This document shows, piece after piece, positions 1 to 8,153 of a stretch of DNA of 64,000 nucleotides (positions are counted from its first letter, which is position 1; each line of letters begins with the position of its first letter). Under the pieces are notes generated by a model. It was not told where the DNA came from and searched no databases. It was given only the letters and a program-made list of their open reading frames with translations. The position numbers and the translations under genes are program-made. Origin of the DNA: Prochloron sp965198675 (GTDB lineage: Bacteria > Cyanobacteriota > Cyanobacteriia > Cyanobacteriales > Prochloraceae); contig OZ240666.1 in NCBI GenBank assembly GCA_965198675.1, positions 2,108,001-2,172,000 on the forward strand, written 5' to 3'.

Positions 1-675
1 GTCGATATTGCTGTTGCAGCCTACTTCAACCCCATCTTCCAGCACAGTACAGCCAGATTGTTCCATTTTAACCCAGCCTTCAGAAGTGGGGACGAAGCCA
101 AAACCTTCCGCACCGATGACTGCACCACTATGAATAACGCAATGAGCACCAATGCGACTGCGTTCGTGGATGGTACAATTGGCATGGAGGATGGTACTGT
201 GGCCGATTTCTACATCGGGATATACTACTACATTGGGGTGGATGTAAGCGCGATCGCCTATTTTGACTCTTTCTTGAATCACCACATTCGCGCCGAGATA
301 AACATCTTGACCCACCACCGCAGAGTCTGCTATAATTGCTGTGGGATGAATTCCTGGAGTGGGGAGGAAAGGCTGATAGAATAGACTTATAGTCTGAGCA
401 AATAGTTTGCGAGGTTCGGAGGTAGCAATCCAAGCAATACCCAGATCCAAAGCAGTAGTCTGGAGAGTGTCATCCAGGGGTAAAATCAAAGCAGTAGCAG
501 CAGTATTAGTGAGGAACTTGGCAAATTTTCCGGACTCAATGTAGCTGAGGGTTCCGGGGACTGCTTGATCAATAGCAGCAACCCCGGTAATAGTTGGGTT
601 ACAATGGGGATTGAGGGTGAGGCTATTATTACCCTCTCCCTTCCCTAATTTTTGCACAAGGTCGCTGAATTTCAT
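1..675 (-). CDS. lpxD: UDP-3-O-acylglucosamine N-acyltransferase LpxD (3' end outside window)
   Basis: Reading leftward from the ATG at 675-673 gives 225 uninterrupted codons that run off the window edge. The protein starts MKFSDLVQKLG and has an N-terminal LpxD-type domain over about the first 100 residues. This is followed by left-handed beta-helix hexapeptide repeats (for example GIHPTAII, VVGQDVYLGANVVI, AEGFGFV). LpxD adds the second 3-hydroxyacyl chain to UDP-glucosamine in lipid A synthesis, in the cytoplasm. The catalytic histidine region lies beyond the edge. No good ribosome-binding site is visible. The start is only 20 bp from the divergent terD start, so the two genes must share or overlap promoter DNA. 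The family call is secure; completeness cannot be judged. Confidence 0.9.
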   Translation of the reverse strand, partial: MKFSDLVQKLGKGEGNNSLTLNPHCNPTITGVAAIDQAVPGTLSYIESGKFAKFLTNTAATALILPLDDTLQTTALDLGIAWIATSEPRKLFAQTISLFYQPFLPTPGIHPTAIIADSAVVGQDVYLGANVVIQERVKIGDRAYIHPNVVVYPDVEIGHSTILHANCTIHERSRIGAHCVIHSGAVIGAEGFGFVPTSEGWVKMEQSGCTVLEDGVEVGCNSNID

Positions 676-695
676 TATCTAGGAGGTACTTGAAG

Positions 696-1271
696 ATGAC
701 AATTTCACTGAAGAAAGGAGAAAGGGTCTCCCTGGAAAAAGTAGCACCTGGTCTGGTGGCAGGATTTATTGGTCTCGGTTGGGACGTGAAAGCTATTGAT
801 ACCGGGAGCGATTTCGATTTGGACGCATCTGTTTTTCTTTTGGGTGCTAATGAAAAAAAGGTTTCTGACAAGCACTTTATTTTTTACAATAATCTCACCT
901 CACCAGATCCAGATAAGTCGGTGCAGCTAATGGGGGATAACCGCACTGGGGAAGGAGAAGGAGACGACGAAGTAATCATTGTGGATCTGCGTAAAGTACC
1001 TACGGGGGTAGAAAAAATCGTTATCTGTGTCACTATCTATGAAGCAGATAAACGGGGACAAAATTTTGGTCAAGTACGCAATGCTTATGTGCGTCTTGTA
1101 GACGTGCAGACCAAGAAGGAAGTGCTGCGCTATGACTTACAGGAGGATTATTCCATCGAGACAGCATTAATTATGGCAGAATTATACCGCAAAAATGGGG
1201 AATGGCGAGTTAATGCAGTGGGTTCTGGCTATCAAGGTGGTTTGGAAGCTCTCTTAAATAGGTATAGTTAA
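696..1271 (+). CDS. TerD-family protein, copy 1
   Basis: 191-residue TerD-domain protein. The ATG at 696 is preferred over an in-frame TTG at 690 because AGGAGG lies at 681-686 and the resulting length equals that of copy 2. Calcium-binding signatures of the family are present: DFDLDASVFLLG near residue 36 and GDNRTGEGEGDDE near residue 78. TerD proteins belong to the tellurite/chemical-stress (Ter) group and are thought to act as cytosolic calcium-binding stress proteins; the exact role here is unknown. It is first of four co-oriented terD-like genes, with about 45 bp between copies 1, 2 and 3, which suggests an operon. The 3' half is nearly identical in nucleotide sequence to copies 2 and 3, as expected from recent duplication or gene conversion. 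Confidence 0.9.
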   Translation: MTISLKKGERVSLEKVAPGLVAGFIGLGWDVKAIDTGSDFDLDASVFLLGANEKKVSDKHFIFYNNLTSPDPDKSVQLMGDNRTGEGEGDDEVIIVDLRKVPTGVEKIVICVTIYEADKRGQNFGQVRNAYVRLVDVQTKKEVLRYDLQEDYSIETALIMAELYRKNGEWRVNAVGSGYQGGLEALLNRYS

Positions 1272-1315
1272 AAGTTAATCTACTATTCTTAGTATAACTC
1301 AGGAGGTAAAGATAA

Positions 1316-1891
1316 ATGGCAGTTTCCCTGCAAAAAGGACAAAGAGTATCCCTAGATAAGGTAGCACCAGGTTTGATGGCCGGATTTATTGGACTTGGTT
1401 GGGACGTGAAAGCTACGGATACAGGTTACGATTTCGATTTGGACGCATCCGCATTTCTCTTGGGTGCTAATGAGAAGTTAATTTCTGACGACCATTTTGT
1501 TTTTTACAATAACTCAACCAGTCCAGATTCGGATAAATCGGTGCAGTACATGGGGGATAACCGCACCGGGGAAGGAGAAGGAGATGACGAGGTAATCGTC
1601 GTGGATCTGCGTAAAATACCAGCAGAAGTCCAAAAAATCGCCATTACCATTACTATCCATGAAGCAGATAAACGGGGACAAAATTTTGGTCAAGTACGCA
1701 ATGCTTATGTGCGTCTTGTAGACGTGCAGACCAAGAATGAAGTGCTGCGCTATGACTTACAGGAGGATTATTCCATTGAGACAGCATTAATCATGGCAGA
1801 ATTATACCGCAAAAATGGCGAATGGCGCGTAAATGCGGTGGGTTCTGGTTATCAAGGTGGTTTGGCAGCTCTCCTACAAAAGTATAGTTAG
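1316..1891 (+). CDS. TerD-family protein, copy 2
   Basis: 191-residue TerD-domain protein with AGGAGG at 1301-1306 before the ATG. It has the same calcium-binding motifs as copy 1 (DFDLDASAFLLG, GDNRTGEGEGDDE) and an intact C terminus ending in QKYS. Its first two thirds are almost identical in DNA to copy 3, including the 45-bp spacer and ribosome-binding site, so copies 2 and 3 are the most recent duplicates. Likely co-transcribed with its neighbours. The stress-response role is inferred from family membership only. Confidence 0.9.
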   Translation: MAVSLQKGQRVSLDKVAPGLMAGFIGLGWDVKATDTGYDFDLDASAFLLGANEKLISDDHFVFYNNSTSPDSDKSVQYMGDNRTGEGEGDDEVIVVDLRKIPAEVQKIAITITIHEADKRGQNFGQVRNAYVRLVDVQTKNEVLRYDLQEDYSIETALIMAELYRKNGEWRVNAVGSGYQGGLAALLQKYS

Positions 1892-1936
1892 GAGTTAATA
1901 GACTATTCTTAGTATAGCTCAGGAGGTAAAGTATAA

Positions 1937-2512
1937 ATGGCAGTTTCCCTACAAAAAGGACAAAGAGTATCCCTAGATAAGGTAGCACCAGGTTTGATGG
2001 CCGGATTTATTGGTCTCGGTTGGGACGTGAAAGCTACGGATACAGGTTACGATTTCGATTTGGACGCATCCGCATTTCTCTTGGGTGCTAATGAGAAGTT
2101 AATTTCTGACGACCATTTTGTTTTTTACAATAACTCAACCAGTCCAGATTCAGATAAATCGGTGCAGCACATGGGGGATAACCTCACCGGGGAAGGAGAA
2201 GGAGATGACGAGGTAATCGTCGTGGATCTGCGTAAAATACCAGCAGAAGTCCAAAAAATCGCCATTACCGTTACTATCTATGAAGCAGATAAACGGGGAC
2301 AAAATTTTGGTCAAGTACGCAATGCTTATGTGCGTCTTGTAGACGTGTAGACCAAAAAGGAAGTGCTGCGCTATGACTTACAGGAGGATTATTCCATTGA
2401 GACAGCATTAATTATGGCAGAATTATACCGCAAAAATGGGGAGTGGCGCGTAAATGCGGTGGGTTCTGGTTATAAAGGTGGTTTGCAAGCTCTATTAAAT
2501 AGGTATAGTTAG
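1937..2512 (+). pseudogene. TerD-family protein, copy 3, with an in-frame amber codon
   Basis: AGGAGG at 1921-1926 precedes the ATG at 1937. The reading frame matches copies 1 and 2 over its full length (192 codons including the final stop at 2510-2512), except for a TAG at 2348-2350 (codon 138). Copies 1 and 2 read VDVQTK at this point and copy 3 reads VDV-stop-TK, so a CAG-to-TAG change explains the break. The rest of the frame is still open and conserved, so the mutation is recent, or the codon is read through at some level. Without suppression the product would be a 137-residue protein lacking the last third of the TerD domain. Confidence 0.85.
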
Positions 2513-2516
2513 GAAA

Positions 2517-3116
2517 ATGGCGATTAATTTACAAAAAGGACAACGTATCTCCCTGAAAAAAGAAGCACCAGGGTTAACCAACGTCATGTGTGGTTTGGGT
2601 TGGGATGTAGCTAAACCCTCTAAAGGAGGACTTTTGGGGATGTTTAATTCAACTCCTAATTTGGACCTGGATGCTTCTGTTCTCTGTTTAGATACCCAGG
2701 GTAAAATTGGTAAAAAGGATAATCTGGTCTATTTCGGGAATCTCCGACACAGTTCTGGAGCAATTAATCATTGTGGGGATAATCTCACCGGAGAAGGAGA
2801 AGGGGATGATGAACAGATTACCGTTCATTTAGCTAATATTCCCCCAGAAATTGCCAAGCTGGTGTTCGTGGTGAACATTTATCATTGTGTTCAACGCAAA
2901 CAAGATTTCGACCTGGTGGAAAATGCCTTCGTGCGTTTGGTTAATATGGGGAATAATCGAGAAATAGCTCGGTACAACTTATCGGGAAGGGAATATGCAG
3001 GTCAGACGGGGATGATTATGGCGGAAATTTATCGAGATAACGGAGAATGGAAAATGGCTGCCATTGGGAAAGGGATTAAAGTATCCAGTTTAGAACAGCT
3101 GCTATCATATTATTAG
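2517..3116 (+). CDS. Divergent TerD-family protein, copy 4
   Basis: 199-residue TerD-domain protein. It has NLDLDASVLCL and GDNLTGEGEGDDE at the calcium-binding positions. A glycine-rich insertion (SKGGLLGMFNS) before the first motif is absent from copies 1-3. It begins 4 bp after the stop of copy 3, so it is probably translated by coupling; only a weak AGGA lies close upstream. It is much more divergent than copies 1-3 and looks like an older paralogue in the same operon. Confidence 0.88.
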   Translation: MAINLQKGQRISLKKEAPGLTNVMCGLGWDVAKPSKGGLLGMFNSTPNLDLDASVLCLDTQGKIGKKDNLVYFGNLRHSSGAINHCGDNLTGEGEGDDEQITVHLANIPPEIAKLVFVVNIYHCVQRKQDFDLVENAFVRLVNMGNNREIARYNLSGREYAGQTGMIMAEIYRDNGEWKMAAIGKGIKVSSLEQLLSYY

Positions 3117-3117
3117 C

Positions 3118-3738
3118 ATGGGATTCTATAGAGAAGTAATTTTCCCTCGAAGTTTAGACTGGGCAATGTCCCAGCCCCTTTTCACCCTCTACCGTCAGGA
3201 ATTATTAGCCTCTGTCAGTGGGGAAGTGCTAGAAATTGGCTTAGGTACAGGGTTAAATATACCCCATTATCCCCCTGCTGTAGCTAAATTGACAGCCATC
3301 GATAGTAATAAAGGGATGAATAAATTAGCCCAAAAACGGATTAAAGCTGCTACAATTAAAGTAGATAGTCAGGTGCTCAATGGGGAGAATTTACCCGGGT
3401 CAGATAACAGTTTTGATAACGTGATTTGTACTTGGACATTGTGCAGCATTAAGAAAGTAGAGGAGGCGATCGCCGAAATCCATCGAGTCCTCAAACCTGG
3501 AGGCAAGTTCTTTTTCATCGAACACGGACTGAGTGAGGAAAGGAAAATCCAAATTTGGCAGCATCGTTTAACCCCGTTACAGAAGATTATAGCAGATGGT
3601 TGTCATCTAAACCGCAATATGCAGCAGTTAGTGGCCACCAAATTTAACCACCTAACCATTACTCAGTTTTACGCTCCCAAGATACCAAAAATTATCGGCT
3701 ACATGTATAAAGGAATAGCAACAAAGGAGGTAATATAA
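3118..3738 (+). CDS. Class I SAM-dependent methyltransferase
   Basis: 206-residue protein with the glycine-rich SAM-binding motif I (LEIGLGTGLNIPHY, about residues 36-49), an acidic residue ending strand 2 (LTAIDSNKGM), and the motif IV region FDNVICTWTLCSI typical of the Methyltransf_11/UbiE-like group. The substrate is not evident; close family members are often annotated as phospholipid or quinone methyltransferases. It starts 1 bp after the terD copy 4 stop and ends directly before the Uma2 start, so it is probably the last terD-associated gene of the operon. Confidence 0.8.
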   Translation: MGFYREVIFPRSLDWAMSQPLFTLYRQELLASVSGEVLEIGLGTGLNIPHYPPAVAKLTAIDSNKGMNKLAQKRIKAATIKVDSQVLNGENLPGSDNSFDNVICTWTLCSIKKVEEAIAEIHRVLKPGGKFFFIEHGLSEERKIQIWQHRLTPLQKIIADGCHLNRNMQQLVATKFNHLTITQFYAPKIPKIIGYMYKGIATKEVI

Positions 3739-4374
3739 ATGGCAATTTCCCTAAAACCTACCACAGATACTTGGATAAAAGCAACTTGGGACGAATATCT
3801 CCAAGCGACAGAAAATCCCGATTACACAAAAGCTAAATTCTACTACAACAACGGAAAACTCAGAATTGAAATCTCACCTCTTGGACACGATCACGCTTGC
3901 GACCATTCTATTATTACCCTGGCCATACATCTTTATGCAGCCTTTAATAAAATTGAATTAAATGGTCATGATAACTGTACTTACCATAAAACATGGCATA
4001 AAAGCTCTCAACCAGATCTATCTTTCTATATCGGTAAAACAGCCAATGCTGTTCCCTATGGAACCAGTATCATTGAACTAGATACCTATCCTCCCCCAAC
4101 CTTAGTGATAGAAATTGCCAATACTTCTTTAGCGGATGATTTAGGAGCAAAACGGCTTCTTTATGAAGATTTACAAGTTACAGAATATTGGATTGTAGAT
4201 GTAAAAAATGTTGAAATTATTGCCTTTACAGTAGAAAAAGAAGGAAGTCGAAGGATTAGAAAATCCTTAGTTTTACCAGAGTTAGAAATTGCTGTCTTAG
4301 AAGAAGCCCTCAGACGCACCCGACAAACAAATCACAGTAGAGTCAGCGCCTGGTTATTAGAACAGTTTCAGTAG
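3739..4374 (+). CDS. Uma2-family (DUF820) putative endonuclease
   Basis: 211-residue protein of the Uma2/DUF820 family, a PD-(D/E)XK-fold group greatly expanded in cyanobacteria. Visible signatures are QPDLSFYIG (the PD motif), PPTLVIEIANTS (the acidic strand) and TEYWIVDVKN near the C terminus. Its start follows the methyltransferase stop with no gap, and AGGAGG lies at 3725-3730 inside the upstream gene. Biological role unknown; nuclease activity is predicted by fold only. Other members in this window are at 47.9 and 62.4 kb. Confidence 0.82.
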   Translation: MAISLKPTTDTWIKATWDEYLQATENPDYTKAKFYYNNGKLRIEISPLGHDHACDHSIITLAIHLYAAFNKIELNGHDNCTYHKTWHKSSQPDLSFYIGKTANAVPYGTSIIELDTYPPPTLVIEIANTSLADDLGAKRLLYEDLQVTEYWIVDVKNVEIIAFTVEKEGSRRIRKSLVLPELEIAVLEEALRRTRQTNHSRVSAWLLEQFQ

Positions 4375-4568
4375 GGTGTGTTGTTAACGCACCAACAAAG
4401 TCTCCAACTCTAAGGGAGGATATTGATGTGAGCATTATTTCCTTTTCCACACCCGACTGTGTATTGCTATAATTATCGGCAGCCATAGACATTTATCGGC
4501 AGTTCAACAATTATAATTTAGGTGATAACTGGTGAGTGTCACTGAGATCCAAAGGAAAGAAGGATAGA

Positions 4569-4823
4569 ATGGACGCAATGACAACGAAACAAGCGAGAGA
4601 GGATTTGGATGACTTGATTGAAAGAGTCATTATAGATATGCAACCTAGGATTCTTTGCAATAACAAAGGCAGCAGAGCTGTTTTAATGTCTTTGGACGAA
4701 TTTACAGCATGGCAAGAAACACTATATCTACTGTCAAATCCTGCTAATGCAGCTCATCTTCTTGGTTCAATTCAATCGGCGCAAACAGGTCAAGTTGTTG
4801 AGAGAGAGTTAATTGAAGAATGA
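4569..4823 (+). CDS. yefM: YefM/Phd-family antitoxin
   Basis: 84-residue antitoxin starting MDAMTTKQAREDLDDL. The ATG at 4569 is chosen because AAGGA lies at 4560-4564; a GTG at 4536 would only add a non-conserved extension, and the ATG at 4578 is an alternative. The N-terminal half has the YefM/Phd DNA-binding pattern with a VLMSLDEFTAWQETLYLLS segment typical of YefM. The C terminus should wrap and inhibit the toxin encoded immediately downstream. The genes overlap by ATGA, so they are translationally coupled, and the pair is probably autoregulated. Confidence 0.88.
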   Translation: MDAMTTKQAREDLDDLIERVIIDMQPRILCNNKGSRAVLMSLDEFTAWQETLYLLSNPANAAHLLGSIQSAQTGQVVERELIEE

Positions 4824-5086
4824 AACTCACATTTACAGAAGCTGCATGGGCTGATTATTTGTGGTTTCAAAAGGCTGATAAAAAATTGCTGAAAAAAATC
4901 AACACCTTGATTCAAGATATTCAGCGGAGCCCTTTTGAGGGTATTGGCAAACCCGAACCCCTAAAAGCCAATCTCTCAGGTTATTGGTCGCGACATATCA
5001 ACACAGAACATCGATTAGTGTATAAAGTAGTGGAAAACAACCTTTTAATTGTAGCTTGCCGATTTCATTACCAATTATCAAACTGA
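4820..5086 (+). CDS. yoeB: YoeB-family mRNA interferase toxin
   Basis: 88-residue toxin aligning end to end with YoeB. The catalytic residues known from Escherichia coli YoeB fall at identical positions: Glu46 (in GIGKPEPLK), Arg65 (in EHRLVY) and His83-Tyr84 (in CRFHY). YoeB binds the ribosome A site and cleaves mRNA during translation. The ATG overlaps the antitoxin stop by 4 bp. With an intact antitoxin next to it, this is the only clearly complete toxin-antitoxin module in the window. Confidence 0.93.
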   Translation: MKLTFTEAAWADYLWFQKADKKLLKKINTLIQDIQRSPFEGIGKPEPLKANLSGYWSRHINTEHRLVYKVVENNLLIVACRFHYQLSN

Positions 5087-5177
5087 CCTTTGTTGTGCTA
5101 TTCTTGCTGAGGTAATGGAAGATTTATCTATTTCCAATCCTCCCAATCTCCCAATCCCCCAATCCCCCTATCTCCCA

Positions 5178-5881
5178 CAGGGTAACCGCATACAAAAGTG
5201 TCTAGATAGATACAGATAAAAAACACAAACAGTGAAGGAAAAGAAAAGATCATAGCAAGAGTTACAGTAGAAAGCTACGTCTTGCCAACGGATAAATAAG
5301 TGAGTAAAACAGAAGTTCGCGAAGCTAAGGTCTTCCAAGAGACTGGAGAAAAGTGCTTCGTCCAAATCCCAGACCCGAGAAGGAAACACCTGTGTAGACA
5401 CAAACTCCTAGACATCATAGGGATCGCACTGTTGGCGGTGCTAGCGGGAGCGGGTGGTTTTCACTGATGACCGCTCTCCTATTCGCCAGGGTAATGCCCC
5501 TCGCAATTTCAGCGTTTTACGTCGTTTAGCGCTTAATCTTCGGCGTCAAGGGTCTTCTAAACTTAGTTTGAAACGCAAACGCTATCTGGCTGGTTTAGAT
5601 AATCAATTCATGCTCCAGATTCTGGACGCTGCTGTTTCTCCCTCATCTGCAACCTGGTATGCCAGCAGCGATCGCCTCATGAGCTTGACGATATCCATTT
5701 TCTAGCTCCTCTAAGCTCAGATGGGGGTATATAGTCAGTTTTCTGGGCCTTTTTGCTTATTCCTTTGATCTACTCTCTCATTATAACATGCAGGGTAACC
5801 GGATTTCATCTTCTTCCTCAACAACTCTACTTTTTTTCCTCTGTCTGTCTTTTTTGCTATTTTTCTGTATGCGTTTTCCCT
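5178..5881 (+). mobile_element. Internally deleted ISAs1-family element remnant
   Basis: The left end CAGGGTAACCGCAT (5178) matches the terminal repeats of the other ISAs1-type copies in the window, and TGCGTTTTCCCTG ends at 5881. From the GTG at 5300 the frame encodes an ISAs1 transposase N terminus (FVQIPDPRRKH, LLDIIGIALLAVLAGA). At about 5455 it jumps to the C-terminal part in another frame (DDRSPIRQGNAPRNFSVLRR). The catalytic middle is therefore deleted. A second end-like CAGGGTAACCGGAT at 5790 means 5790-5881 may be a separate 92-bp miniature element. Not functional. Confidence 0.75.
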
Positions 5882-6164
5882 GCTCTGCTTCTGATGCTAC
5901 CACATCAATGGTTTTAACTTGACCATCCCAGATAATGCTTGCAGTATACATCTCAAAGACGACCTCACTCCCATCCCCCAAAGTACCAAAATCACGGCAA
6001 CTCCAAGGTAGTCCAAGAGATACTATGATAGATGAGGGGAGGGACAAAAAACTTGTGAAACCTGTATCAATGACAGCATCAACCATTATCTTGGGTAAGT
6101 TACCATGACCAACCGCCACCTTGATGATAGCCTCACAGCTATCATTGACTACACCGAACATCAT
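5781..6164 (-). pseudogene. Retropepsin-like aspartic protease gene, 3' end replaced by IS end
   Basis: The start is placed at the ATG at 6164, which overlaps the stop of the upstream gene (ATGA). The protein begins MMFGVVND and carries VDAVIDTGFTSFLSLP, the Asp-Thr-Gly motif of clan AA (retropepsin-like) proteases common as small ORFs in cyanobacteria. After VVASEAE the frame runs into the ISAs1-type end at 5881 and acquires a lysine/arginine/glutamate-rich tail not seen in the family. The usual final strand and loop are therefore lost. Probably inactive, although the DTG loop survives. Confidence 0.7.
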
Positions 6165-6445
6165 AGGGTTTTCTTTAGACTTCGGTTGCCAAAACGGAAT
6201 ACTGAGGGATGTCCAATGCGAATCGCCCAAGGTTGAGCATCAGGGTATCTCTCAAATAGTCGCTCTGTGGCATTCACAATATTATCAGCAACCTCAAAGG
6301 ATCCAGTTTCAATATCAATGGCTACAATCTTACCGTAGTTGCCCAACTCCACTTGAGAACGTATTTTCCTCTCGTAGAGTTCATTGCCCCGTTGGGCAAA
6401 TTCTTCTTTACTATAGCGCGGTTGCCTTACTGTCATTGGTTTCAC
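6161..6445 (-). CDS. Conserved cyanobacterial hypothetical protein
   Basis: 94 residues beginning MKPMTVRQPRYSKEEFAQRGNE, with KIVAIDIETGSFEVADN and RYPDAQPWAIRIGH further on. This looks like a widespread small cyanobacterial family that is usually paired with a small DTG-type protease gene, as here (4-bp overlap with the downstream gene). No catalytic motif is recognised. The start could also be the second methionine three codons in. Function unknown; the pairing suggests the two products act together, perhaps as a toxin-antitoxin-like or plasmid-maintenance pair (inference). Confidence 0.7.
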   Translation of the reverse strand: MKPMTVRQPRYSKEEFAQRGNELYERKIRSQVELGNYGKIVAIDIETGSFEVADNIVNATERLFERYPDAQPWAIRIGHPSVFRFGNRSLKKTL

Positions 6446-6886
6446 CTCTCCTATTAAAACATTTATCAGTGGTTGTTAATTTAGTATTATAGCACATGGT
6501 TATTACTGTTAATATGGCGTCCCTTGCCCACCGACAGCAACCAGGGAAGCGCCCTTAACCTGAAAAGCTCACAGAGTCTCAGAGGCGCAGAGATTAAATG
6601 GGTCTAGGTGCGGCTTAGCGCTTGTTTGACAAGCCGGAGTGCCTGGGCGCCTCTGCGCGCTCCGAATTGCGGGCTAATTTGTAAAACCCCTACAGGGTTT
6701 CAACCTGCGATTATTTTTGTTAATTATTCGGATGTGAGATTAACCTCTGTTGGTGGGCAATGGAAGATAAAAATACCAAGTCAGGGATAGAATAATGGTA
6801 GCATGGCCCACCCTACAATTTCCAACTCACGATTTTATCTGTCCGCAATTTGACCGTAAGATAATAATATCATCTTAGAAAACAAT
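6446..6886. other. Intergenic region without a recognisable gene
   Basis: About 440 bp between two leftward gene pairs. It contains the promoter side of the 6445 gene, a GC-rich imperfect repeat stretch (about 6560-6670), and no conserved open frame, RNA or clear terminator. Nothing further can be supported. Confidence 0.5.
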
Positions 6887-7249
6887 TCAGTTCAAAAGAC
6901 GATAACCTTTCCCTCTATTGCAATCAATACAAAGAGTTGGCAAATTGCTCAAGTCATTGCTGCCACCCTTAGAAAAAGGAATAATATGGTCTATTTCTAG
7001 CTCAATTTGCTTTGCAGTGCGACCGCAAAAAACGCATTTGTTACCATCTCGATGCAATACAGAGACTCTTACCGAAGGGGAAATATAACGGGACCGCGAA
7101 GCGGTGCGCCCTTTCCCTTTTCCTATTCCTTTCTTCCGGGACTTATTAGGGGATTGATTTCCCTTAGAACTAGAATTAGCCTGGTTAATTAAATCCCTAA
7201 TTGCCCCCCGCACCAGTTTTTGCAATGGGTTGGACTGTTTTCTCCCCAT
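6887..7249 (-). CDS. Small HNH endonuclease coupled to a glycine-zipper protein
   Basis: 120-residue protein. A basic, serine-rich N-terminal half is followed by an HNH domain: CVFCGRTAKQIELEIDHIIPFSKGGSNDLSNL and CIDCNRGKG (given in two parts), with the DH and N residues and two CxxC pairs for zinc. Its ATG overlaps the upstream stop as TAATG, indicating termination-reinitiation coupling. A short palindrome (7091-7110) adds an in-frame GRTASRSR segment before the HNH core. Likely a DNA nicking or cleaving enzyme; the target is unknown. It lacks RuvC motifs, so it is not itself an IscB protein. Confidence 0.75.
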   Translation of the reverse strand: MGRKQSNPLQKLVRGAIRDLINQANSSSKGNQSPNKSRKKGIGKGKGRTASRSRYISPSVRVSVLHRDGNKCVFCGRTAKQIELEIDHIIPFSKGGSNDLSNLPTLCIDCNRGKGYRLLN

Positions 7250-7650
7250 TATTTACCCCATAGCTTCTTCAAACCGTAACCAGCCAGCTCCACCACTGCA
7301 CCAGCAGCAGCAACAGGAGCCATCCCAATCCCGATCGCCGTTCCTGCCACAGCCAAACCCATACCTCCCACTAAAGCAGAAGTTCCAGCCCCAGCAGCAG
7401 CTCCACCAGCTATTGCCACCAAGGCAGTAGCATCTTTTTCTTCTAGTGCTTTTTCAGCTCCATAGACTGCTGAACCTACCACTGCTCCTGCTGCTGCCAC
7501 CGGGGCGGCTGTAATCCCTACTGCAGTTCTCCCTACTGCCAAACCCATACCACCCACAGTTGCTGCAACCCCAGCACCTGCTGCCGTTCCCCCGGCAATT
7601 AATGCTGCACCTTGGGCTTTTTCTTTTAAATCTTTCTTATGTTGGGTCAT
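7249..7650 (-). CDS. Glycine/alanine-rich membrane protein with an internal duplication
   Basis: 133 residues. A charged N terminus (MTQHKKDLKEKAQ) precedes two copies of a roughly 48-residue hydrophobic module, with matching segments GGTAAGAGVAATVGGMGLAV / GGAAAGAGTSALVGGMGLAV and APVAAAGAVVGSAVYGAEK / APVAAAGAVVELAGYGLKK. Dense GxxxG-like packing suggests glycine-zipper transmembrane hairpins, as in pore-forming or holin-like proteins. It is first in a two-gene unit with the HNH gene (overlap TAATG) and lies just downstream of an apparent HEARO RNA. No named family is recognised. A membrane-active effector is an inference only. Confidence 0.65.
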   Translation of the reverse strand: MTQHKKDLKEKAQGAALIAGGTAAGAGVAATVGGMGLAVGRTAVGITAAPVAAAGAVVGSAVYGAEKALEEKDATALVAIAGGAAAGAGTSALVGGMGLAVAGTAIGIGMAPVAAAGAVVELAGYGLKKLWGK

Positions 7651-7689
7651 TTTTAACCTTTCTAGTGATTTCAGCCTCTATCATCTAAA

Positions 7690-8075
7690 ATCTCGCGGGA
7701 GAACGGAAACCGCCATCTTTTAAGTGGCGGAGGAAGTTCGACGCGGCTAATTTATTAGCCGTCCCCCACCAGGGGGGGGAGGGGGATAAACCCCTCTAAC
7801 GCCTATGCGCGAGGGTAAAGTGCGCTTCGCCGTCTTGCCTCGCTTTCCAGCTCGAATTCGATTCGAGCTGGGTCGAGGCGCAAGGTTATCGGTCGGTACT
7901 TTCCTAATAGCACTGTCTTACCCCGAGTAAAACTGTTTAACTATTGGGTTCTAGAGCCTAGAACTAGCGACCCATTCCAGGGTAGGTCTTTAACTCTTGC
8001 CGATAACGTAGTCAGTCAGCTATCTAAAGGAGAGGCACGAAGCCCCGCCACAAAGCGAGCGGGGTGCTGACAACA
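7690..8075 (-). ncRNA. Orphan HEARO-like (IscB omega) RNA
   Basis: Read leftward, this stretch is highly structured. It contains a block also found in the 45.6-kb element: GTTAAACAGTTTTA, then TAAGACAGTGCT, then GATAACC. At 45.6 kb that block directly precedes an IscB-type N terminus, so it is interpreted as the HEARO/omega RNA scaffold. Other visible stems are the GAGCTCG-type palindrome at about 7850-7870, a pyrimidine/purine hairpin near 7770, and a hairpin closing as AGCCCCG/CGGGGT at about 8041-8067. No iscB or isrB frame follows; the next gene is the glycine-zipper protein. The boundaries are approximate. Confidence 0.55.
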
Positions 8076-8082
8076 TATATAA

Positions 8083-8123
8083 AAAAAAGGCTCTTACTCC
8101 GAAGAGCAAAAGCCTTTTAATAA
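8083..8123 (-). terminator. Rho-independent terminator of psbDC
   Basis: On the minus strand AAGGCTTTTGCTC pairs with GTAAGAGCCTT around the loop TTCGGA, followed by a run of seven T. It lies about 30 nt after the psbC stop. Confidence 0.85.
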
Positions 8124-8153
8124 TTTAATCCAAAAACTGTGGAAACAGTGGAA

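Noticed and set aside
6608..6790. 60-codon plus-strand frame
   Set aside because: No ribosome-binding site, no homology pattern, and it lies in GC-rich repeat-like DNA.
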